Positions 23,593 to 35,639 of a stretch of 64,000 nucleotides of DNA are shown here, piece after piece (the first letter of the stretch is position 1; every line of letters begins with the position of its first letter). Under the pieces are notes generated by a model, which was given only the letters and a program-made list of their open reading frames with translations, made no database searches and was not told the DNA's origin. Made by a program: the position numbers and the translations under genes. The stretch lies in contig OU015655.1 in NCBI GenBank assembly GCA_907165275.2, forward strand, positions 6,088,501 to 6,152,500, read 5' to 3'. Source of the stretch: Zygaena filipendulae (lineage: Eukaryota > Arthropoda > Insecta > Lepidoptera > Zygaenidae).

Positions 23593-24516
23593 CTAGGTAC
23601 CGCTGGCGCGTTGACAAATCTGATGTAAAGGTCGTTCACCCACGTAAATCCACGTTTTTATTTTAGGTTTTCTGTTATTTTTAATGTTCGACTGAACCCT
23701 CGGCTTTGGACAATTTTGGTTAAAAATAACATCTTCGGCTTAGAACAAACTGGGTCGAAGTTTTTTCCGAACTTTTCTAGCAAGCATCGAAAATTACGAT
23801 TTACGATGTTTACGACTTCCGAATGCGCGAAAACACGGCGGAAGCGGCTAAATCCTGGGGGCAGGGGTCACATCACATTACGCTGCGCCGCTGCGCCGGC
23901 CGGCCGCCATTAATAGTAGGTAAATAACCAAATCAAAACTAAATACGCGAATTTTAATTTTTATTATGTAAGTAATCAAATGCCTACTTTCGATTTCAAC
24001 CTAAGGTTTTGGCGATGGTTTTTTAATGGGCTTCGGCCGAAAATCGGCTTCGGTCTGATGCTAATATTTATGAGTTTATTTTAAATTTTTTGTTAGGTAC
24101 ATGTGCTTTGAGTCATCGAGGGTTTAAATGGGACGCTCGTTCAACCTTACACCCTGTATACATACAAGCACACACGTCTTATCTACCTACATAAAACACC
24201 TAACACAAAATATGTAAACATCAGCAGCGATTTTACTAAGGAAAAGGGCGTTGAATGACCCAAGTTATAATCCGGCATCGTGTCGGTATCTCACGCACTC
24301 AGTTTCACGAAAAAAAAAATTTAATGGATAATTACGCCCAAAATTATACTTATTACCTAATTAGTTAAGAGTATAATAGTTGTATGTTTTTTTAGATATT
24401 ATTTAGGACGAAAATCGAATACTGAATACGACTTCTTTAAATAATATAGTATGAGGAGTTATTTAATTTGGAAGTCCTGAAGGAAATTCTATAATAATAT
24501 AATTCTTGTGACTTAC

Positions 24517-24925
24517 CACGCATATTTGGCCTCTCAGTTTCTGAATTACGATCTGAGACATAGTTTTTCAGTCTGTCTAATTCAGACTTCAACGATTTCA
24601 ATGACTCCTCTAAACTATCGGATGAGGCCAACTTGCCCATCCGCAGCATCTCGGACAAATACTTCATAATGCTGTTAGTTCGCTCGTGGAATGTCGCGTC
24701 CAAATGATTCAGTTTCTTCTCAACGGACTCCACCATTTTCAAATATCGTTCACTAGACATGAGGGTTTCCACAAACTTTTCCACGACGAGATCGCCTTTA
24801 CCTGTCTCCCTCGTAGGTACAGGACTTCTGCTTTCCATACTGCTCTCTTCATATCTCGTCGAAGACTCCCTTTTCGCCGCAGCGTAAGCAACGAGCAATA
24901 CCATCACAAGTTCTCTCAGCCACAT
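24517..24925 (-). CDS. second, paralogous first exon of the fibrinogen-related gene
   Basis: The ATG at 24923-24925 starts MWLRELVMVLLVAYAAAKRE, a signal peptide, followed by a helical stalk. The core closely parallels the 21187-21673 exon: VVEKFVETLMSSERYLKMVE against VVEKLMDSLSASEKYLKKVE, then HERTNSIMKYLSEM against HEKTNNILKYLSEV. It ends with a good donor (G|GTAAGT, intron starting at 24516) in phase 1, exactly as the other first exon does. No fibrinogen exons of its own were found in 21.7-24.5 kb. It could therefore splice to the shared exon at 21052 and yield a 456-residue isoform, or be the remnant of a tandem gene copy. A longer frame extends upstream of the ATG, but the signal peptide supports this start. 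Confidence 0.75.
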
Positions 24926-25299
24926 TTCGATGGTTACTACAGTTGGGTCACAGTAGAAGAAACACAATGGCCTTCGACATCCACTTATTTAAGATGGACG
25001 TAACTTATTATAAAAACATCCGTGCACGTACAACTTCCATTGTTACACAGGATGACAATAACTATCTCCGTGTATAACATTGATTTTGTTTTAAATGCAA
25101 CATAAGTTCCCGCGCTCAACACTTTCTTTCAAATTGCTGTTCATGTCTCAACATTACGTATACCTACATCTATACCTACATCGAGTGTAATTTGTTATTC
25201 GAGTACCTACCTACTATTGGGACCGTGCGCGACGACAGCGCCACGTAGCAGGTGGCCATTATGGAAAATATTCAAGTCAAGCGAGAATAATGTTTGGAT

Positions 25300-25428
25300 G
25301 TTTGTTACTCAATTGAAATTTGGCATACACGTTGTCAGGATACAGAGAAGTACATAGGGTACTTTTTATCCCGGAATTCCCGCGGAACTCCGAAATTACC
25401 GCGGGTGAAACCGCGTGGCACAGCTAGT
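25300..25428 (+). repeat. CCGCGG-tail dispersed repeat
   Basis: It reads GGCATACACGTTGTCAGGAT, CATAGGGTACTTTTTATCCC, GGTGAAACCGCGTGGCACAG and CTAGTAA. It lacks only the head and lies upstream of the distal fibrinogen first exon. Confidence 0.75.
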
Positions 25429-25429
25429 A

Positions 25430-28400
25430 AGTAAATATTGTGGAAAATAATAATGAAATCTTGTGTTATTTTACTATATTAAAGAATTTTGGACGGTGGT
25501 AGTCAGTAACATTATTGCCAATAACATTCAAATTGTTGTTTTCAGTGAGAAATGAGCCTACTGTGGGTTACTTTTTTTTTTCTTACGGCAATTATCCACT
25601 TATTTCTTTGGTCTCCTTTCCACCAGGATCTTGGAAATTGGTAAAATTTAATCGCTATTCTTCTTGGTGTTATTACAATTCACAATAACACATCTTACTA
25701 GGACCATATTAAATTTATCTCAAAAACGATTAGAAAATGTTCATTGCAATATGGATTTGACAGCTCAAGTCAGCGACGAAAATGTCAATTTTAGCCGTAG
25801 CGAGCGCTGTGATCGTTTAGGCTACTCCCTCCACCCGCTTTGCACCTTGCCAATAGTACCAACTCGTGATGATCTAACACTTTACATACTAACCATATAG
25901 TAGGTAAATTATTAAACAGAATTTTGAAATGATCACCTGAGGCTCGCACTGACAAAATAAGGAACTAACCTACCTGTATGAATTACCGGGAAAATATTTA
26001 TTGCTGAACATAGTGTGGTACATCTTGTCTTATACATAGTGCAGGTAGTAAGGATATGTCTCTGGGGCGGCTTCGTCAGCTCAGACGCTCGCGTGAGGAC
26101 GTGTATTATTATTATTTTTTATAGCACATTACGTACATAATGGCGAATTTTTGTTCACTGGAACTACGACACCGATTGTAAAATTTCTTTCACGGAAGAT
26201 GCAATTTTCCTGGAAGTACCTAGTCGTAGGTTAGTAGGTAGGTAGTAACGGTTAAGGACGGTTACTCTTTCTCGCTGCTGACCTATATCATAGTAGGTCT
26301 AAGGCAACGGTTAGTCTTTCTCTCTGCTGGCCTATATCATGGTAGGTCTAACTATCTTCATGCCTAACTCGCGATTTGAATAGTCATAACGCGAAGTAGT
26401 TGTTCTGCGTATTAGGCGTATACCCTGCGTAAAGGCTTTTCACTCCGTTACAGTGTTTCTGAGGTAAATCCGAAATTATCGCAGGTGAAGCCGCGAAGAG
26501 ACGAGCTAGTTGTTTATAAGTAACAAACAAACAATATGAAATAACAATAAACCCTTCCCCAATAACTAGGGACAGCGGTTGTTTTATTTTTTATTTTAAT
26601 ATGAACATGGCTAGGCGCTTGATTAGCCTGCTGTATAAGATAGGTATATGTCGTGGCCACGTCATGAACCGATTACAAGTAGTGTCTAGTTACAAGTAGC
26701 TACTTTAGCTCTGCACCCCGACATCCTCAGTTCGGTCAGGTTTCTTCTGGTGCATGGTGACCAAGTCGCGCCAAAGACAAAATATGGTGACATCTATGAT
26801 GATAATTGACCTAATATTTGGCGCATGATATCAACCACAAGTCATACAAAAAATATGTAGTTAGTTTAAACTAACGAAACACATAGAAGTTGTAACATAG
26901 TAATATTTATTAAGTACTAGCTGTGCCCCGCGGTTTCACCCGCGCGATACGTTTTTATACAACTTTTTTCCCCGACATCCGATTTAAATGAAATAAAGCC
27001 TATATGTAGCTCCAGGCTAAGCATAATCTACCTGTGAAAACCGTATGACAATCCGTTGAGTAGATTCGAAGATTATCGCGAACAGACAGACAGACAGTCA
27101 GAAAAGTAATTTAAAAACTTTTTTGTGGTTGGTTACTCTTCTTTTATAACCCCTCTCAATTAAAATATAGAATGTCCAGAATCGCGGATTCTATGTAGTA
27201 TATTTATTTTGTCTGTGTAATTATAAAAATATTATTTTTCTACGCCCAATAATTTCTTTCCTTTTTTCCAGTTTTGCTGTTTTTAAGCCTTTTAAAATGA
27301 TCCTATAAAATAAGTTAAAAAAAAAACAGCAAAGAACATCAATCGTTAAATTCCGTATACCTATTACGATATTTGTTTGACGAATCCATCAGAAAAGGTC
27401 ATACGAAGTTCAAGCTTATCAATTATTTATCAACATATAAATATATAATATTGTTTGGTTGCAATGACGGCGACGATGTCGACGGTGTGCTGATAATAAT
27501 ATTTCAACCAATGGTCAATGAATTTTTATTAAATATATTCAACGAAATAATCAAACAAATATTATAATTACATCGTTCAAATTGACAGAATTCACGTATT
27601 GTGAGATACTTCATACAACCCTACAGTTTAATAACTAATCATGAAATCTCGGAAACTAGCCGACGGTAATTGGCAGGTAGTTTATAGGGATTAGACGTCA
27701 GCTAAAAAAGAGAATATTATTATCATCGTTTTCGTAGGAAATTTCGAAAATAACCCGAGTGTGACCGCGGGGAATAGATAGTATAATGAATGTTTAAACT
27801 AATTAAATACGCCTTCACATACATCCCACATAGATTCGTTATCAAAATAACATATTTCTCTAAATACCTGCATTAGTAGGTACGATGCATCTCCACGAGT
27901 ACTGAGATAGGTACTAGAGATGCACATCCTTGTACAAATCAATAAACATTACCGCATAATTATGTACTGTATTAATTGTCATATACCGCGTAGGTAGGTA
28001 GGTATTTATGTGAATTAAAATTAATTATATTTAACTTCCATTGGTTAATTATTTTTATGAATTTCATATTTACGAATTTTTATACCTATTTTCTCACACA
28101 GCAATAAAAGTAAAACTACGGATGGAGGAAATGGCAAGCTAATGTACCTAAGCTAGCTAGCTCTGAAGCAACCTGCACGCAGAACGTAGGACATCCTATT
28201 TAATCGACAGCAAGTATTTTTGTTACGATGTAAACGAATTACTTATAATTTTTCAAACCATTCTATGGTCTTTGATATAGCTTTCTGTTATCAGATTATT
28301 ATCAGTTAGCACGACGCAGCGAATGAAAACAGCCACATCGTAATTTTGCTGCAATAAAGTGCTTAGTGTATTATAAATGCTAAGAAAATACAAAGCTAAA

Positions 28401-28476
28401 GCTGACAAAACAATATTGCTGAATAGTGTACCGAGGATTTTGTGAAGTTGTTCACTCAAAAAATATTTTGGACAAA
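25430..28476. other. intergenic, fibrinogen gene to HSD17B10
   Basis: No gene was recognised. It contains CCGCGG-tail fragments at about 26460-26515 (plus), 26914-27115 (minus, starting TACTAGCTGTGCCCCGCGGT) and 27700-27780 (plus). At 26240-26350 two ~60-bp direct repeats share CTGACCTATATCATAGTAGG or CTGGCCTATATCATGGTAGG and CTTTCTC. The rest is AT-rich. Confidence 0.55.
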
Positions 28477-31400
28477 ATGTTTAAAGTGAGTTTATCGTGG
28501 CCCTTTACTTTTAATTTACAATATTGGCATAGGTGCAAGTTTAAAATGCTCTAACAGAGACATTTATATTGATACTAGGTGCTGTCCCCGGCGATTTTTT
28601 CCGCGGTAATTTCGGAGTTCCCGCGGTAATTCCAGGAAAAAAGTGCTGTAGTTTACGTGATAAGCAGTTCCCGGCATTAATTCCGGAGTTCCCGCGGGAA
28701 TTCCGGGATAAAAACTATCTTATCTTTTAAGTTGGACCATATAATGAATGGTTACAAAATTTTATCAAAATCCGTTCGGTAGTTTAGGAGTACATCGCGG
28801 ACAAACAACATGACACGTGATTTATATATATTAAGACTAGCTGTCCCCCGCGATTTCATCCGCGGTAATTTCGGAGTTCCCGCGGAGGTTGCGGGAAAAA
28901 GTACTCTATGTCCTTCAGTTCCCGAGGGAATTCCGGTATAAAAACTATCCTATCTTTTAAGTTGGACCATATTATAAATGGTTGCAAAGTTTTATCAAAA
29001 TCCGTTCGATAGTTTAGGAGTCCATCGCGGACAAACAACGTGACACGTGATTTATATATATTAAGATAAGATAAGATTAATAAACAGTTGCATAAACAGT
29101 TCGATATTAAAAGTTTACATACAAAAATTTGGAAATGGAACCTTCAAAGTAATCACATAATCTCTCCGAGTGCCGCGATTATACTAGTAGTTATAAAATG
29201 TACAGAGAGGCCCATTTACAACCTGTTTCGTAACTTGTGAACTATGCTTGTGAATTATTACATAGAGTTGATGTATATCTATTAACAGAATTACGCATTG
29301 ATTTTTTGATTAGCTTGAATCTTGAGTTTGTTTCAAAAAAATAACAATAATTAAACGGTGCTAAAAGTAAAAATGCACTGTCATTGGAAATTGAATTAAG
29401 CCAACGTGTAAAAACTAAATTCCGTAGGTTATGAAGAAAGTATGTAGGTACTCAGTTCCAATTCAGTTTGCAAAATTTACCTCAACAAATTTTAATGATA
29501 AAAATTATTGCAAGTTAAATTAAAAGCTGTATTTATAAATGGTGTGAAGACAATTGCCAAATTGCCAGTATATTTTAGTAAATAACTAAATATCAAGCCT
29601 TTTTTAACCGACTTCCAAAAAGGAGGAGGTTATGCATTGTATGTATGTTTTTTTTTAATGTATGTTCACCGATTACTCGAAGACGGTTGGACCGAATTTA
29701 AAAATTATTTTTTTGTTTGAAAGGGTTTACTCCCTATTAGGTCTCATTGCCAGACAAGTCAAGTATGGAGTAGGTATATAGATGGGCTAAGTCCACTCCC
29801 GCCACGAACCCAAGTGGGCAGACGTAAGCGGGCTTGGCACCGAATTCAAATCGAAAAGTGGTAGCACAAACAGACAAAAATACAGGTATTACGTGTATTT
29901 TTGTCTGTTGGATTAAATCGGTATTTTGTTATTTTTAGCTTTTTAGTTTTGTGTTTTTTGGAAGTCGGTTTTAATTTTTTTGTTATTATTAAATCAAGTC
30001 TTAAATAGGTACCTATGTGTAAATTACTGTTTAAGTACCTAATCAGAATTTCAATTAGGTAAAATTTAAATGTTCAATTAACATAAATATTATCTTAAAA
30101 ATTTAACTCAGAAGTCATATTTTATACTTTTTTATATAACCGCTTAAGTATCTATAACGAAACTATACGACGTCTCATATTTTTATATATCGGTGAATAT
30201 TTTTCGAATTATTATTCCTGATTTGTCTTTATAGGGTCTGGTAGGTTTGGTGACTGGAGGGGGCTCTGGCCTAGGGAGAGCGACAGCGGAGGCTCTGGTA
30301 GAGTGGGGCGGCAAAGTGGTGATTTGCGACCTTCCTGGCAGCCACGGCCACCAGGTCGCTAAGAATCTCGGGGGTGACGCGGTTTATGTACCAACGGACG
30401 TAAGTGTTTTGTCGTTATATACCTATGGTGATAGACAAGTTTTTAGCTGGAATTAAAGGCGTAAAGAAACTTTAATAATTTGTGCAGATAAAACATTGTC
30501 AAAAATGGACATAGAACACCTGCTGTTTTGAACAATAAAGTTTTGCAAAGTCAATTTTTTGAGTGCATAAAAATAATATAACATGTATCTGGTAGAGACA
30601 AGAGTTTCTAAGTATAATAAGAAGTATAGCTGTGTACTGTGGCTGCTTCTATAAATATAATTAATGCTTTTTTGTCCAACAAGAGTTCCGAGAGTTATTT
30701 TGCGGTCTATAGCATACCTAAACACAGAGCGAAAGTTTAATAAGGGGAAAGGAAGTATGGAATTTGTAACTGCCGATTGAGACGATTCTGTTTGTGAACT
30801 CTGTAAACTTAAAATATCAGTGCTGAAATAGAATTCTAATTTGGAAACTTCCATTCCGATCGTTTACACTTTACATTTTAATTTATCAACTACTTGTAGT
30901 GCAATTAAAATAAGACTCGAATTTAAAATCAGTCACTGTGTGGTATTTTCTTTGATATCAGTACCTATCTAATTTGTGGGAAGTAGTAGTAGATATTATT
31001 ATTATCTGTGATAGTACTAAAGATAATCACTACGAGTAGTAAGTACTTAGGCAGTGACACTCAGAAGAATAAGTTATTCTTCTGAGCAGTGACACTACAA
31101 AATTACCGTCAAACAATTGACAAGATTTTCATGCCATTACCAAAAATGGGCAATTTGACTTAATTTGCGTCTAGTTGCGTAGGTTTGAATTTTTATTACT
31201 TATTTGAATAATCGAACAGGTAACATCGGAAACGGACGTGAACAATGCGTTAAAAGTAACTAAAGATAAATTCGGGCGATTGGACGTCGCCGTCAGCTGC
31301 GCGGGAGTCGTCACAGCCGCTCGCGTCTACAACTTCAGGAACGAACAGCCCTTCGAACTCAAACTATTTCAGAGGACTATCGAGGTAGGTATATATAGGT

Positions 31401-34400
31401 ACAAATTTGGGTTAAATATTTCTACAGGAGTTTTATAGAATAATAAGCGTTATGTGCTTTAGCTACATATCTACTAAACTAGTCTTTATAATCACAGACT
31501 TTCGAAATGCCTAAGAGGCTATATCTAAAATAAGACCGTATATATGTATGTATAAAACATTTCGTGTCAGTGTTATCAACCGTTGAGGAGTTCCTTCGTT
31601 AGAAGCCAACCTTGAGTCTATGAGCCATGTAATGGTGACACTTAAAACCGGCTATCATAGTAGAATGCGTAGGTACCTACTTACCCAAAATTTCCTGACT
31701 GTGCTGTTGACCGTTGAAGAATTTCTTTATCTGAAGCTAAGCCTGAATGTCGATTCAGGTCAAGCTTCCCATAAAAATGCATTGTCATCGGTAGTTGAAT
31801 TGAACCAACATGTATCAACTCCGTAGGTTATGAGGAAGTGGTTCTAACTTAGCTTGCGTAAAGCAATGATGGTTAGTTTCTATAAACCTGTAGAGTCATT
31901 CGGATCAAGAGCACGCACTTTATTTTTGAAAGTCTTAAAAACCTATCCAGAATAAGATATCTGACTTCTTATGATGTAAAATTAGTAGAATATTTAATAC
32001 ATTTTCATTATTTAAGCAAATTTACCACCAAGGTTAGTTAGTTTGTGCTCTACATACGTGTAAATTAAAAAAGTCATGATGCGTAACTCTTGTCCCGATA
32101 CGTGGGTAAAATTACGCATGCCTTAGGGTAAAGATACGCGCGCGGGGTAAACGTACGCATTCAGATTACTTGGAGAATACTACAATAAAATTTAAGTTTG
32201 CAAAAATCAACATTTATTAAATTTTGTCATTAACATAATCAGCAACTTCAGCATTAACAAAATTAATTTCGCCCATGGTAAAAATTCAATTTGGGTGCAA
32301 ATTAGGAATATCAGACTTCTTTGAGCGTAGTGTAAAATCGCTGAACTTGAATTTTATTAAAACCAATTGCTCTGGCCAAGCTGATAGGCGCTGACTGACG
32401 TAAACTTGTTGAGAATTTCTTTTAAGAAAATCTACCCAATCTCGAACAGACATCCTACTGCAGTCAACAAAACTGTGTTCTATATTGTTGGCTGTTGCAT
32501 ACTCCTATGCCAGTCTTCTGAAATCATTTTAGTAATACCGAAAAATCTATCGTCAATATTTATTTATTTATTTTTATTTATTTAAGCTTATTGCACAACA
32601 TGGTACAAAAGGCGGACTTAATGCCACAGTGGCATTCTCTACCAGTCAACCTTCACGGTGTTCAGAAAGTGTGCTTGGTGGTGCTTGAGAGGAACTAAAT
32701 ATAATTTCCTAGTTCAATACAAAATATAATATATCTTGACAATGAACTGCAAATTCCGCTTTTTGGACTTTGCTAAAGGAGGTTGAAAACAACCCAAAGA
32801 AGTTGGCACGTGAGTAGTTTTTAGCCTCTTTCGTAAGGCACCTTCACTGATGTCAACTTCTTGAGCAGCTCATCTTTGGCTTTGTCTTTTTTGCATTAGT
32901 TTTTTAGCCTTAATTATTGTGAGGCCCTTATGGCTTTCTGTGAAATCTGCCTAACATAATTCCTCGGTATTTTGCTGTGTTCTGAAAGAATAAATAACCT
33001 TTAACTTTTGGATGTTTTCTTATGCCTTGGGGTATAAGTACGAAACGTGGGTTAAAATACGCGTGCGTACTTTTAAACTCGCACTCTTTCCCCAATCAGC
33101 AAATATACTAAATGATCGGGCACTACACACAGGTTAATTACTTTTATGAATATGGTATACTTACTTAAAAACTACAAGAAATGAACAATAGAAATATAGT
33201 AAACTTACTGGCATAGAATCATCCATCTAAATGCAACACAAATTTCCCTGGCACAAATATCCAACGAAATAACTGCACTAAAGGTGTTCAGCGACCTGTC
33301 GCGACCATTACTGATATTGCGTCGGGGCAGCACGTGGCTCCTAAACGGTGACTCTAGCGTCACCAAGTTTAGCAAACAAACACCTCAGTTCCCCCCCCTC
33401 CTCTGTCAGAGATCGGGCTACTGCGTACTCTTACCCGCTGCGTTTTGTTACCCTGAATACTCTATACCGATATACCTAACTAGTAGATACCCATACAAAA
33501 TGTGATCGCAGGTGAACCTTGTGGGCACATTCAATGTGCTCCGGTTGTCTTCCGCCATGATCGGGCGAAATGTGCCAGATGCGGACGGCCAACGCGGCGT
33601 CATCATTAACACTGCCAGCATCGCAGCATTTGAAGGACAGGTGATTTACCATTAAATGGGAGAGTGACTTGCACCACAAAAATAGCCATTCCCAATTGTC
33701 ACCGCCTCAAATGTCCCCAGCGTCGACATATAAAATTTTCCATTACAACGGGAGAAGTACAAAAATTCAAATCATCAAAAAATAAAATGACACTAATGGC
33801 TTCTACCTACATATTATTGAAAGCTTTTGTGAAACTAAGATAATATGTTTATACAATATATACGGGGTGATACTCATAAGGTGTTTGATTTTACCTTTAA
33901 ACTGCACTTTTCCGAGTCGATAATCTTCGTATTAACATTACCTACTTCGAGATGATCACATCGGACCTAGTCATTCCAAGTTACCTTGTGCGGACGAGTC
34001 GTTCCTGTCAACAATTTAAGTAACATACATAAAACACTTTGTCATTGTTTTAATAACAGATTGGTCAAACGGCCTATTCCGCTTCTAAAGCCGCAATCGT
34101 GGGCATGACGCTGCCCGCAGCCAGAGATTTGGCCAAGCAGGGCATCAGAGTGGTTACCATAGCACCGGGTAAGTCAGACATAATATGAGCCAAACATTGA
34201 GCATACCTATGTTCGAGTTCGAGTAACTGTTAGATAACAGGTCTACTAGAACTCTGAAAGACTCACCAGTTCCTGCTTAAGAGACGATGATGTGGTCGTT
34301 CAGTAGGTAGCACAACACACTCCCCACTTATATGAATATTATTAGATATACAATAAATCCTTAAAATTTATGTTAGTAATTCTTCCTTTCCGCTAGAACG

Positions 34401-35155
34401 GGTGGACGAGAAACGGGTGGACTAATTTCGATAAAAGAAATCGAGATGGGCTTATAAAATATCAATGTTATCAATGTTTTTTTTTTAACTCATTTTGTGA
34501 TTTAGGACGAATAGTGGCATTGTTTTAAATCCACTAAGGCCATCCATGAGTGATGAGTGACGTTTATTTTACGCGTAGGTACTTACCACGTGGAACGAAG
34601 AAAACCACGTTACGACTAAGCCACGGTTAATCAGGAATCAGCTCATGTCAGGAAATGCCAATGTCTCATTACGAGTAGGTTTACCTAATCCTACTAATAT
34701 TATAAACGCGAAAGTTTGTAAGAATGTATGTATGGATGAATGGATGGATGGAGGGATGTTTGTTACTCTTTCACGCAAAAACTACTGGATGGATTTAAAT
34801 GAAACTTTACAATAATATAGCTTATACATCAGATTAACACATAGGGTACTTTTTATCCCGGAATTCCCGCGGGAACTCTGGTATTAACGCGGGTGAAACC
34901 GCGGGGCACAGCTAGTATGAACTATATAGATACTTATCAAATCTACCTACCTACGCTTCTGTTGCAGGTACGTTCCGTACGGATATGACGGCAAAAATGC
35001 CCGAGAAGTTGGTGCGCGACATAGAGGCGACGATGCCGTTCCCGGCCCGCTTCGGGAACCCCGAGGAGTTTGCGTTGTTGGTGCAGAGCATCATACAGAA
35101 CCGCATGCTCAACGGCGAGACCATACGGCTGGACGGCGCTCTCAGATTGCAATAG
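28477..35155 (+). CDS. HSD17B10: 3-hydroxyacyl-CoA dehydrogenase type 2 (17-beta-HSD10, scully-like)
   Basis: A complete short-chain dehydrogenase/reductase of 254 residues, close to the 255-261 usual for the family. Exons are 28477-28485, 30235-30399, 31220-31384, 33512-33640, 34060-34168 and 34968-35155 (stop TAG 35153-35155). All phases fit. Family members oxidise 3-hydroxyacyl-CoA (isoleucine and fatty-acid breakdown) and some steroids with NAD in mitochondria, and form part of metazoan mitochondrial RNase P. Visible features are the cofactor motif TGGGSGLG at residues 10-17, Asp35 in ICDLP (NAD preference), catalytic-type Asn115 in VNLVGTFNV, Ser149 in [10 protein letters not shown], Tyr162 and Lys166 in YSASK, and a C-terminus of [15 protein letters not shown]. 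The NxAG motif reads SCAG with Ser84 instead of Asn. The start MFK, on a 9-nt coding exon followed by GTGAGT, fits the family N-terminus MxKG but is inferred from splice phase. Confidence 0.93.
28575..29064 (-). repeat. tandem pair of CCGCGG-tail repeats in HSD17B10 intron 1
   Basis: The copies at about 28575-28833 and 28834-29064 each begin near ACTAG with a CCGCG block. Each then has TTTCGGAGTTCCCGCGG, TATCTTTTAAGTTGGACCAT and TTTTATCAAAATCCGTTCG, and ends CACGTGATTTATATATATTA. The two are very similar, which suggests a local duplication after insertion. Confidence 0.8.
29606..29985. repeat. repeat with AACCGACTTCCAAAAA ends
   Basis: The left end reads TTAACCGACTTCCAAAAAGG and the right end TTTTGGAAGTCGGTTTTAAT, which are inverted with respect to each other. 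Between them lie GGAGGAGGTTATGCATTGTA, ATTACTCGAAGACGGTTGGA and a short hairpin near 29870-29912 (TTTTTGTCTGTTG against CAAACAGACAAAAA). It is a non-autonomous element common in Lepidoptera, sitting in HSD17B10 intron 1. No ORF. Confidence 0.65.
31060..31086. repeat. perfect 27-bp palindrome flanked by direct repeats
   Basis: The arms CTCAGAAGAATAA and TTATTCTTCTGAG flank a single G. The 11-mer GCAGTGACACT occurs directly on both sides, at 31051-31061 and 31086-31096. It lies in an HSD17B10 intron and resembles the footprint of a tiny foldback insertion. Confidence 0.75.
32230..33000 (-). pseudogene. pogo/Tigger-like transposase remnant (HTH region)
   Basis: On the minus strand, near 32900-32770, frames read [18 protein letters not shown], a psq-type helix-turn-helix like the N-terminus of pogo/jerky transposases. 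Near 32450-32300 they read [15 protein letters not shown] and, after a frameshift, [17 protein letters not shown], matching the second (CENP-B-type) HTH with its LARAxGFNK hallmark. The catalytic DDE part is not seen. A separate insert at about 32560-32690 interrupts it. The relic sits in the HSD17B10 intron between 31385 and 33511 and is dead. Confidence 0.65.
32560..32690. repeat. dispersed repeat inserted in the pogo-like relic
   Basis: It reads ATTTATTTTTATTTATTTAA, GCTTATTGCACAACATGGTA, AAAGGCGGACTTAATGCCAC and GTGGCATTCTCTACCAGTCA. This is wording I recognise from lepidopteran retroelement 3' ends, read in antisense with a T-rich start. Class not resolved. Confidence 0.45.
34683..34918 (+). 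repeat. near full-length CCGCGG-tail repeat
   Basis: It starts CTACTAATATTATAAACGCG, passes a GGAT-rich tract (ATGGATGAATGGATGGATGG) and CATAGGGTACTTTTTATCCC, and ends CGCGGGTGAAACCGCGGGGC then ACAGCTAGTA. It lies in the last HSD17B10 intron, about 50 bp before the final exon. Confidence 0.8.
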
Positions 35156-35606
35156 ACACTGCTAACCAGTTATACCCTTAATACCATGTAATTAAAGTTG
35201 ATATTTCAATCATTACCGTGGCGACCTCCCCCTCATAAGTGATAGTCATAGTCATAACAACAGCGAAGAGAACCATGGGAACTGTCCTCGATACGAACCA
35301 CGAGCGTCTTTCTGAACCACGCGACGGAACAATTAGAACATGGTAGATCTGTTTCGTATTTTGTACATAAAAACTCAACCATAATTTTTTTCAACTTTAG
35401 TTTGATGTAGGTACCTACCAGTTACCACTAATTTAAAGGTCACATAAGATTATTTGAAAAATTATAAATAGATAAATAAATAATTAAATAAATAAATGTT
35501 CCTACAGCTAGAGACTATAGTCGACGTTGGGACATTTCGTAGAGCAAAGTGCGTGTTTCCATTGTTCTCTGATAATGCGTTATATTCTGCTTGTTAAGAG
35601 AGAAAA

Positions 35607-35612
35607 AATAAA
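35607..35612 (+). terminator. polyadenylation signal of HSD17B10
   Basis: AATAAA lies 452 bp after the stop codon, followed by a T-rich run (AAGTTTTTTTCTTG). It is the first canonical signal with a downstream U-rich element. The 3' UTR would be about 35156-35630. Confidence 0.55.
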
Positions 35613-35639
35613 GTTTTTTTCTTGATTGATGATATTGGG

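Noticed and set aside
30453..30854. 133-residue minus-strand open frame in an HSD17B10 intron
   Set aside because: It starts inside the intron, shows no recognisable domain, and is rich in AT-driven residues.
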